Assembly: GCA_937907595.1 (NCBI GenBank) | Contig: CALCXL010000862.1 | Coordinates: forward strand, 1 to 12,307 | Reading direction: 5' to 3' | DNA from: an uncultured Pseudomonadota bacterium | GTDB taxonomy: Bacteria; Myxococcota_A; UBA796; UBA9615 | DNA length: 12,307 nucleotides | Shown here: positions 1 through 6,123 of the stretch, in pieces | How positions within the stretch are numbered: position 1 is the first letter of the stretch | Layout: each line of letters opens with the position of its first letter | Position numbers and translations under genes: made by a program | The notes under the pieces: model-generated | The model's database searches: none | What the model was told of the DNA's origin: nothing | The model's input: the letters and a program-made list of their open reading frames with translations, nothing else

Positions 1-1
1 C

Positions 2-1037
2 GTCCCCGGATCGGGCTCCCTCTACGCCGTCCCCGCTTCGCTCCTGAACACCCGCCGGGAGTTCAGCCTGGGCGCCGCCCCGGCGATTGTCCGGGCTGCA
101 TCGGACGACGAGTGGTGGGCGCCGAGCGCAGCCTGGGCGGGAGACCTGGATGGGGACGGACGCTCCGAGGCGGCATTCTCCGACGGAGTCGACCTGGATT
201 GGACGAGCAGCGCCGTCTTCATCATGGGTGGCGCGGACCTCGCCGTCGGCGGGGTGCTCCTCAAGGAGGACGCGCTGGGCGTGGTTCGCTACGCGGATGG
301 AGCGTCCTCCGAATTGGGCGCGAGCAGCGGCCGCACCCTGCTCCCCCTCCCCGATCTGGACGGAAACGGCGCGGGCGAGCTGCTCATCGCCGACCCCTTC
401 CGGGGCAAGGTCCACGCGCTCCGCGGCCCCCTCACCCCGGGCGCGCCCATCGTGGTGGAGGAGCTCGACTCCCGGCTTCACGCATCCGGCACAGAGAACC
501 CCATCGGCGACTTCGGCTCGTCCCTCGCCCTGCTGCCGGACACCGACGGCGACGGCTGGCCTGAGCTCGCCATCGGCGCCCCCCTGGAGCCCGCCCCCCG
601 CCTGGCCCGACTCCGGCGGCGGATACGTCGCCGTGGTGGGCCTGGAGTACCTGCTGGAACCGGACGGCCAGAACGTGTTCAGCCTGACCGCCGTCGTCCG
701 GGCGCATCCCGGGGTCATCTACTTCGGCCGCGGGGCGCTGACCGCGGGAGACCTGGACCTGGACGGGCAGACCGAGCTGATTGTGGGCACGACCACCGAA
801 CCAGAGTTGGGCTACCAGGGCATGCTCGTGGTCCGGCCACCCGATGGGTGGACCGACACCGACACCTCCACCGCGTTGGCCGGATTCTCCGGCGGCGAGT
901 TCTCGATCGCAGGGTGGGCCCGGGAGTTTGGCGACGTCAACGGCGACGGGCTGCCCGACCTGGTCTCCGCGGCGAGCGACGGGGGCTTCCCGGACTCTCT
1001 GGGCGCCCTCTCCATCCTCTTTGGTCGCGTGCGCTGA
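2..1037 (+). CDS. FG-GAP repeat (integrin alpha-like) protein, 5'-truncated by window edge, apparent frameshift
   Basis: Reading starts in frame 2 at the window edge and already encodes mature protein, so the true N-terminus lies outside. Calcium-loop FG-GAP/VCBS motifs recur: AGDLDGDGRSEAAFSDG near base 140, LPDLDGNGAGELLIADP near 350, LLPDTDGDGWPELAIGAP near 535, AGDLDLDGQTELIVGT near 750 and FGDVNGDGLPDLVSAAS near 930. The first three lie in frame 2 and the last two in frame 3, ending at TGA 1035-1037. One extra C in a C6 tract between 579 and 599 explains the shift; removing it joins GAPLEPAPAWPDSGGGYVAV in a single reading. Such repeats form beta-propeller blades in exported or surface proteins of Myxococcota-like bacteria, but the specific role is unknown. 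The gene converges on dinB with only 6 bp between the two stop codons. FG-GAP assignment is confident; whether the gene is intact is not. Confidence 0.82.
579..599 (+). other. Apparent frameshift site with two C6 tracts in the FG-GAP gene
   Basis: Two runs of six C (579-584 and 594-599) sit where the coding reading moves from frame 2 to frame 3. Deleting one C from either run restores a continuous FG-GAP protein. The second run gives the smoother peptide across the junction. Whether this is sequencing error or a true mutation cannot be decided from the sequence alone. Confidence 0.65.
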
Positions 1038-1043
1038 ATCGCC

Positions 1044-2345
1044 TCACCCCGGGTCCTCCCCCCACTCCTCCTCCTCCCAATCCCCCTCCTCGGGCTCCCA
1101 GTCCGCGCCCTCGTCCCGCTCCCAGTGCCCGGCCTCGTCGGCCGCCTCCTCCACGAAGTCCAGGTTCGGGCCCGACCATGCGGCGGCGCCCAGGCGCTCG
1201 GCCCGCACGACCGCGCCGTCCCCGAAGGCCTGCCTCGCCGCGTCCACCGCCCGCTCCAGGGCCGCCTTGCGGGGGCGGCCGTCGAAGAGCCGGAGCTGCA
1301 CGGGGTCGTCGGGCCGCACGATGTCGTAGGCGGCCAGGCCCACCAGCCGGAAGGGCTCGTCGGTGGGGAACTGGGCCAGCAGGGGCAGGGCGGCCTGGTA
1401 GAGGTCGGCGCCCACGTCGGTGGGGTGCTTGAGCACCGCCTGCCGGGACAGCCCCTGGAACGACGCCGTCTTCAGCTTCACCCGCACCCCGCCGGCCAGC
1501 AAGCTCTTGCGCCGCAGCCGCCCGCCGATGTTCTCCGCCGAGGTGCGCAGGTGCTCCTGAATGGCCGACAGGTCGCTGACGTCTTCGGCCAGCGTGCGCT
1601 CCGAGCCCACCGAGCGGGCCCGCCGACGCGTCTGCACCCGCCGCGGGTCCTCCCCCCGGGCCAGGCGCTGCAGGTGCAGGCCCAACCGCCCCAGGCTGCG
1701 CTCCAGGGTGGCCTCGTCCTCGTCGGCGATGGGGCCGATGTGCGTGTAGCCCGCCGCCGCCAGCCGCTCCTCCGTCTTGGGGCCGACCCCCCACAGCCGC
1801 CGCACGGGCAGGGGCGCCAGGAAGGCGCGCGCGCGGTCCGGTCGCACCACCGTCAGGCCGTCGGGCTTGCGCAGGTCGCTGGCCACCTTGGCGACGTACT
1901 TCGTTCCGGAGATGCCCACGCTCGCGGTGAGTCCCCCCGTCGCCTCCTTCACCGCCGCCTTGAGCTGCCGCCCGAGCTCCCCCGGGGTCCGAAACCTGCG
2001 GGTGGTGCCGGTCATCTCCAGGAAGGCCTCGTCCAGGGAGATGGCCTCCACGTCGGGGGAGAAGTCGGCGAACACGCCCATGATCTGCCGGCTGACGGCG
2101 CTGTAGCGCTCGAAGTTGGGGGGCACGATCAACGCCTGGGGGCACAGCCGCCGCGCCTTCGACATGGGCATCGCGCTGCCGACGCCGAAGGGCCGGGCCT
2201 CGTAGCTCGCCGTCAGAACCACGCTGCGGTCGGAGTCCATGCCCACCAGGATCGGCCGGCCGCGCAGGGAGGGATCGTCCAGCTGCTCCACGGAGGCGTA
2301 GAACGCGTCCATGTCGGCGTGCACGACGATGCGCGGCCACGCCAC
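1044..2345 (-). CDS. dinB: DNA polymerase IV (Y-family translesion polymerase)
   Basis: Error-prone translesion DNA polymerase that extends past lesions at stalled forks; cytoplasmic; 433 residues. Near the N-terminus HADMDAFYASVE supplies catalytic Asp11, with Tyr16 at the steric-gate position. SLDEAFLEMT supplies Asp105 and Glu106. TASYEARPFGVGSAM is the usual Y-family fingers segment, and LWGVGPKTEERL near residue 185 is the helix-hairpin-helix. QLRLF at residues 350-354 matches the beta-clamp-binding consensus QLxLF. About 79 residues follow it, ending in a strongly acidic, tryptophan-spaced tail (about 405-433) beyond the usual family end. The start is GTG at 2345. The preceding OmpA-family gene's TAG is in the same frame 6 nt upstream, so no earlier start is possible. 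The Shine-Dalgarno is weak, so translation is probably coupled to the upstream gene. No LexA box was recognised. Confidence 0.96.
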   Translation of the reverse strand: MAWPRIVVHADMDAFYASVEQLDDPSLRGRPILVGMDSDRSVVLTASYEARPFGVGSAMPMSKARRLCPQALIVPPNFERYSAVSRQIMGVFADFSPDVEAISLDEAFLEMTGTTRRFRTPGELGRQLKAAVKEATGGLTASVGISGTKYVAKVASDLRKPDGLTVVRPDRARAFLAPLPVRRLWGVGPKTEERLAAAGYTHIGPIADEDEATLERSLGRLGLHLQRLARGEDPRRVQTRRRARSVGSERTLAEDVSDLSAIQEHLRTSAENIGGRLRRKSLLAGGVRVKLKTASFQGLSRQAVLKHPTDVGADLYQAALPLLAQFPTDEPFRLVGLAAYDIVRPDDPVQLRLFDGRPRKAALERAVDAARQAFGDGAVVRAERLGAAAWSGPNLDFVEEAADEAGHWERDEGADWEPEEGDWEEEEWGEDPG

Positions 2346-2351
2346 GGAGCG

Positions 2352-3890
2352 CTACCGCATGCGCGTCAGGCGGAACTCGACGCGGCGGTTGATTCGGCGG
2401 CCCTCTTCGGTGTCGTTGTTGGCCACCGGCTGGGTCTCGCCGTAGCCCCGGGCGGTCAGGCGCGCCGAGTCGATGCCACGGTTGATCATGTACTCCCGCA
2501 CCGACAGCACGCGCTCCTGCGACAGCTCCATGTTGTAGTCGTCGTCGCCTTCCGAGCTGGCGTGTCCCGCGATCTCCACCGACAGGTCGGGGTAGTTGCT
2601 CAGGGCGCTGGCGGCCTTGTTGAGGATCTTGTGGGAGCTGCGCTTGAGCCGCGCCGAGTTCACCTCGAACTGGATGGCGGGGATGGCGCCGGCGAACTCC
2701 ATCAGGTCGCTGGGGATCTCGTCCGGGCAGCCGTCGTCGTCCAGGTAGGAGTTGAAGTTCTCCGGGGCGTTGGCGCAGCCGTCGTCGGGGTCCAGCCAGC
2801 CGTCCTGGTCGTTGTCCAGGTCCGGGCAGCCGTCGCGGTCCTCGAACCCGTCCTCGTCCTCCGCGCGCATGGGGCACTCGTCCTTGGTGTCCGCGATGCC
2901 GTCGCCGTCGTTGTCCAGGTCCGGGCAGCCGTCCTCGTCCTCCCAATCGTCGCGGTCCTCGGGCTCGTTGATGCAGGCGTCGTCCTCGTCCAGCACGTTG
3001 TCCTGGTCGTTGTCCAGGTCCGGGCAGCCGTCCAGGTCCTCGAAGTCGTCCTTGTCCTCCGGGTCCTCGGGGCAGGCGTCCGTGCGGTTGGGGATGCCGT
3101 CTTTGTCCTTGTCCGGCCCGGTGCCGCCGCCGAAGAGGATGAAGGCGCCGCCGCCCAATTCGATGTGTGAGAAGACGCCGTTGTAGTCGGTGGCGAAGGG
3201 GTGCCCCTCCAGGTCCACCGGACGGTTCTGATCGACGACCAGGGTGGGCACGCCGTCGGTCTCGTCCTCTGCGCCGACCGTCAGCTTGTAGCGGACGTCC
3301 AGCCGCAGGCCGAAGGCGAAGCCCGCCTCCCCCTGGGTCTGCTCGAACAGCAGGAACTTGGCGCCGCCGCCGGCCGCGAAGAGGAAGTCGCCGTCCTCGT
3401 TCCGGTACGCGATGACGTTCTCCGCCGGGGCCCGGGCGGCGGAGTCGAAGTGGGGGTCCCGGTAGACGCGCGAGGCATCGGCGGGGCCTGCGCCGGCGGC
3501 GTACTCGGGGCGGATCGTGTAGGCCGCGACGCCCGCGCCGACGGCGAAGTAGGGCACGACGTAGGGGAAGGGCAGGTGCAGGACGGCGTCGACGTGGCCG
3601 TTGACGTAGGACGTGGCGCGCAGGGTGTCGTCCGAGCGGGTCTCCCCGACGCCGATCGTGGCCTCCATCGCGATCCACTCGGTGAAGTGGATGCCGAAGC
3701 GCCCGCCCAGCAGCAGCGTGTCCTGGATGTTCTCCAGCTTGACGCTGTTGTCCTCGTCGAAGCCGCCGACGTCGGTGAAGTTGTAGTAGCTGGCGTGGAA
3801 GTCCAGCTCGACCGACTTGGCGATCATCTGCGCCGACGCCGTGGAGGGCAGCAGGAGCAGCAACAGGGGCAGCAGCAGCAGACGTCGCAT
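2352..3890 (-). CDS. OmpA-family outer-membrane protein with thrombospondin type 3 repeats
   Basis: Predicted outer-membrane protein of 512 residues linking the membrane to peptidoglycan. Residues 1-20 are a signal peptide (MRRLLLLPLL, poly-Leu core, cleavage after ASA). Residues 22-254 look like a beta-barrel, with alternating hydrophobic strands and a glycine-rich end near 247-258. Residues 260-392 are Asp-rich TSP3 calcium-binding repeats with a 33-residue period (DGCPDLDND recurs three times). Residues 400-510 form an OmpA C-terminal peptidoglycan-binding domain, with IAGHASSEG, NMELSQER and GRRINRRVEFRL. This is the classic barrel-TSP3-OmpA layout of Myxococcota and Bacteroidota OprF-like proteins. 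ATG 3890 is chosen because it opens directly into the signal peptide; an in-frame TTG at 3908 would add six unlikely residues. The gene lies 52 nt downstream of the J-domain protein and 6 nt upstream of dinB. Its physiological role, structural or pore, is not resolved. Confidence 0.93.
   Translation of the reverse strand: MRRLLLLPLLLLLLPSTASAQMIAKSVELDFHASYYNFTDVGGFDEDNSVKLENIQDTLLLGGRFGIHFTEWIAMEATIGVGETRSDDTLRATSYVNGHVDAVLHLPFPYVVPYFAVGAGVAAYTIRPEYAAGAGPADASRVYRDPHFDSAARAPAENVIAYRNEDGDFLFAAGGGAKFLLFEQTQGEAGFAFGLRLDVRYKLTVGAEDETDGVPTLVVDQNRPVDLEGHPFATDYNGVFSHIELGGGAFILFGGGTGPDKDKDGIPNRTDACPEDPEDKDDFEDLDGCPDLDNDQDNVLDEDDACINEPEDRDDWEDEDGCPDLDNDGDGIADTKDECPMRAEDEDGFEDRDGCPDLDNDQDGWLDPDDGCANAPENFNSYLDDDGCPDEIPSDLMEFAGAIPAIQFEVNSARLKRSSHKILNKAASALSNYPDLSVEIAGHASSEGDDDYNMELSQERVLSVREYMINRGIDSARLTARGYGETQPVANNDTEEGRRINRRVEFRLTRMR
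2808..3032 (-). repeat. 99-bp tandem periodicity encoding TSP3 repeats
   Basis: An identical 27-base core (starting gtcgttgtccaggtccgg on the plus strand) occurs at 2808-2834, 2907-2933 and 3006-3032, exactly 99 bp apart. It encodes the DGCPDLDND segment of each 33-residue TSP3 unit in the OmpA-family gene. Identity at the DNA level, not only the protein level, suggests recent duplication or gene conversion between units, and makes the region prone to copy-number change. Confidence 0.9.
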
Positions 3891-3942
3891 GGGGCGGCAG
3901 CCTAGCAAGTCCCGCGCGCCAGGGGCTGAACGCAGGCGCGGC

Positions 3943-4926
3943 TCAGAAATCGAAGTCCAGATCCTCGGGATCGAAGTCCAGGTCGTCCTTCTTTGGCTCG
4001 CCCTTCTTCTTGCCGAAGCCGAACAGGCCCTTCAGGCCGCCCGCCTTCTCTTCCTTCTTGGACCCGCCGGACTTCTCGAGCTCGTCGGCGCGCCGGTAGT
4101 CGCGCACGCACTCGGGGTCGTCCGCCTTCAGCTGCAGCGACTTGCGCAGGTACTTCTTGGCGCGCGCCGGGTCCTCCCGCTCCTTCTGGAGGTAGACCTT
4201 GCCCAGCAGGTGCCAGGGCTTGTTGGCCATGGGCTTGAGCTCCGTGGCCTTCTTGATCAGGTCGATGCCGCGATCGGCCTCCGCCGCGTTGATGGCCACG
4301 CGGGCCCGGAACAGCGTGTAGCCGTAGTAGGCGACGTACTCGGCCTCCTCGTCGTAGCCCTCCACCGCCTCCTTGAACTTCTTGAGCGCGGGGCCCAGCT
4401 GCCCGCTCTGCAAGCGGCGCATGCCGTCGCGGAAGGCGCCCTCGGCGGCCAGGATCGCCTGGACCTTCTCCATGGCGAGCTCGTCCTCGTCCTTCTCGCC
4501 CAGGATGTGCTTGCGCACGTACTTGTCCTTGAGCTCGGCGTCGTCCAGCGTCTCGTAGCCCTGGGAGTAGCGGCCGAAGATGGTCTCCGCGACGTGCCGG
4601 TAGACCTCCGGCTCGTCGATCAGCGCGTCGGGGTGGTACAGCCGGGCCTTGTTGAAGAAGGCCTTCTTGATGGCCGACTGCGGCGCCTCGGGGGTGAGCG
4701 AGAACCACTGGAAGTAGTTCTGCTCGTCCATCCGGCGGAGCTCCCCCACGACCGAGCGCACGCGGTCCTTGTCCTTGCTGGACATCCGCGCCCAATCGGA
4801 CGGCTCGATCGTGACGCCCGGCGCCCTCGGTGGGGCCTCACCGGCCGCTGGGCTGGACGCCGCGGCCGGCGCTCCGTCGCCCAGGCCCGGGATGGGGAAG
4901 TCGCCGTCGTCGTCGTCGTCCCCCAT
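3943..4926 (-). CDS. J-domain/TPR protein; probably the 3' part of a frameshifted PATAN-J-TPR gene
   Basis: As an independent reading frame from ATG 4926 it encodes 327 residues. Residues 1-45 are an Asp-rich, Pro/Ala-rich linker. Residues about 69-137 form a DnaJ-type J domain (NYFQWFSLTPEA, AIKKAFFNKARLYHPD, TLDDAELKDKYVRKH) with the HPD tripeptide intact at 98-100, so it could stimulate a DnaK-type Hsp70 ATPase. Residues about 155-275 are TPR helices, including AEYVAYYGYTLFR. The C-terminus has a Lys/Gly-rich patch (LKGLFGFGKKK) then an acidic tail DDLDFDPEDLDFDF. No start-proximal Shine-Dalgarno is convincing. The frame stays open with good coding character upstream of 4926 (WKAATDPTPPPPREPSDP), and it is out of frame with the PATAN gene 4838-6103. 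I infer that both are one protein of about 719 residues. It may bind partners through the TPRs; substrate unknown. Confidence 0.85.
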   Translation of the reverse strand: MGDDDDDGDFPIPGLGDGAPAAASSPAAGEAPPRAPGVTIEPSDWARMSSKDKDRVRSVVGELRRMDEQNYFQWFSLTPEAPQSAIKKAFFNKARLYHPDALIDEPEVYRHVAETIFGRYSQGYETLDDAELKDKYVRKHILGEKDEDELAMEKVQAILAAEGAFRDGMRRLQSGQLGPALKKFKEAVEGYDEEAEYVAYYGYTLFRARVAINAAEADRGIDLIKKATELKPMANKPWHLLGKVYLQKEREDPARAKKYLRKSLQLKADDPECVRDYRRADELEKSGGSKKEEKAGGLKGLFGFGKKKGEPKKDDLDFDPEDLDFDF

Positions 4927-6103
4927 GGGGTCCGAGGGCTCCCGCGGAGGGGGGGGCGTGGGGTCGGTGGCGGCCTTCCACGTGCCGCCGCCGCGACCAC
5001 CCCGGGGCGGCTTGACCCCCGCGGCGGGGGGCTGGATCCGACAGGTTCTCCAGCCCGTCGAACAGACTGGACAGGCCCGCGGACGCCCCGGCGCGCTCCG
5101 GCGGGATGTCCTCCATGTCCATGGGGCCCTGGGCCCGCCCGACCTCCACCGCCGACAGCTTGCCGGTGGCGGTCAGGCGCTCGGGCTGGCCAGACTTGGA
5201 CGCCGCGTAGTGGCCTGCGCGGTCGGTGGTCTCCCGGCGGCTGAACTTGATGGAGCCCCAGTCCAGACCGCCCTCGGCGCCCGTCTGGCTGGGCGGCTCG
5301 GGAGCGGGTGCGGGCATGCGGGGCGCGGGCATGGCGGGCTGGGACTCCGATCGCTGGGTGGCCATGGTCGGGCCGCTGTCGCCGCCGAACTCCAGCATGC
5401 CCAGGCGCTGGAGCACGTACAGCAGCCGCAGGGCCTCCTCCTCGGGGATGGGGGAGAAGGTGACGAGCTCCCGCAGGGTGCGCTGACCGTCCAGGGCGTC
5501 CAGCAGGGCCTGCTGCCGCGCGTCCAGGTCGAAGGCGACGGCGGCGAAGGGCGGATCCTCCGCCCGCCGGGGCGCGTCCTCGAAGAAGGGCTCCAGCGGG
5601 CCCTTGATGTTCGCCAGGGTCAGCTTCTTGCCCACGCCGCGCAGGAGGGTGGCCGGCAGGTGGAGCTCGAGCAGCGTGTCCGGAGGGGCGTTCTCCACCG
5701 ACTCCAGGACGATGGACCAGAGACCGTCGGTCCAGCCGAATGAGGAGACCATCAGGAGCGTCGCCCAGACGTTCATCTCCTTGACCAGCTCGGGGATGGG
5801 CATCAGGCGATCGCGCATCAACGCGCTGGCTTCGCCCATGCCGTCGCGCTCCGCCACCTCCCGCGCGGCCTCGGCCACGCCGGACTGCAGCTTCTTTCGC
5901 CGCACCAGCATGGCCGTCAGGGACTCGGCGGGGTTCGTGGTGACCAGCGCCTTGAGCTCGCCGTCGCGGAAGAAGAACTCCCGGCGGTGGCCTCCGCGCT
6001 CCAACCGCAGGATGGAGGGGTGCTTCATCCGGCAGGCCGACATCACGAGATCGACGAGCGGCAGCTCCCCCAGTCGACCGGTCTGCACCACCTGTTCGGC
6101 CAT
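4838..6103 (-). CDS. PATAN (DUF4388) domain protein; probably the 5' part of a frameshifted PATAN-J-TPR gene
   Basis: ATG 6103 follows a strong Shine-Dalgarno (GGAGG at 6108-6112) 20 nt after the glnE stop. Residues 1-75 form a PATAN/DUF4388 domain (GRLGELPLVDLVMSACRMK, REFFFRDGELKALV), a module found in PatA-like regulators and many Myxococcota signalling proteins. Residues about 196-240 (DGQRTLRELV, LLYVLQRLGMLEF) look like the winged-helix-like segment that often follows. From about 245 there is a long Pro/Ala/Ser-rich, probably disordered linker. Reading is credible to about residue 357 (SSLFDGLENLSDPAP). The remaining residues to TGA 4838 are Arg/Gly-rich, with A-ending codons unlike the rest, and look like an out-of-frame tail. 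Removing one base at the G6 tract 5026-5031 joins this to the J-domain part (3943-4926). Paralogous to the receiver-bearing protein at 8943-10874. Probably a cytoplasmic signalling or scaffold protein. Confidence 0.85.
   Translation of the reverse strand: MAEQVVQTGRLGELPLVDLVMSACRMKHPSILRLERGGHRREFFFRDGELKALVTTNPAESLTAMLVRRKKLQSGVAEAAREVAERDGMGEASALMRDRLMPIPELVKEMNVWATLLMVSSFGWTDGLWSIVLESVENAPPDTLLELHLPATLLRGVGKKLTLANIKGPLEPFFEDAPRRAEDPPFAAVAFDLDARQQALLDALDGQRTLRELVTFSPIPEEEALRLLYVLQRLGMLEFGGDSGPTMATQRSESQPAMPAPRMPAPAPEPPSQTGAEGGLDWGSIKFSRRETTDRAGHYAASKSGQPERLTATGKLSAVEVGRAQGPMDMEDIPPERAGASAGLSSLFDGLENLSDPAPRRGGQAAPGWSRRRHVEGRHRPHAPPSAGALGPHGGRRRRRRLPHPGPGRRSAGRGVQPSGR
5026..5031 (-). other. 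Apparent frameshift site, six-base C tract on the coding strand
   Basis: With one C fewer, the coding strand reads LSDPAPAAGVKPPRGG and continues open through the J domain. The new frame keeps almost only G/C third positions, whereas the original frame beyond this point acquires CAA, GAA and CGA codons. A longer C8 tract at 4949-4956 within the same low-complexity linker is an alternative location for the shift. Confidence 0.6.
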
Positions 6104-6123
6104 CGTTCCTCCACCAGCGGGCC

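Noticed and set aside
1038..1043. Bidirectional terminator between the FG-GAP gene and dinB
   Set aside because: Only six bases separate the stops, and I found no hairpin followed by a T-run on either strand there.
1125..3170. Long plus-strand reading frame opposite dinB and the OmpA-family gene
   Set aside because: A Val/Gln/Ala-rich antisense shadow of two well-identified genes, with no recognisable motif.
937..3678. Very long minus-strand reading frame overlapping dinB and the OmpA-family gene
   Set aside because: Its translation is Arg/Gly/Pro-rich with no domain, and the alternative frames over the same DNA encode clear DinB and OmpA/TSP3 proteins. Long open shadow frames are expected at this GC content.
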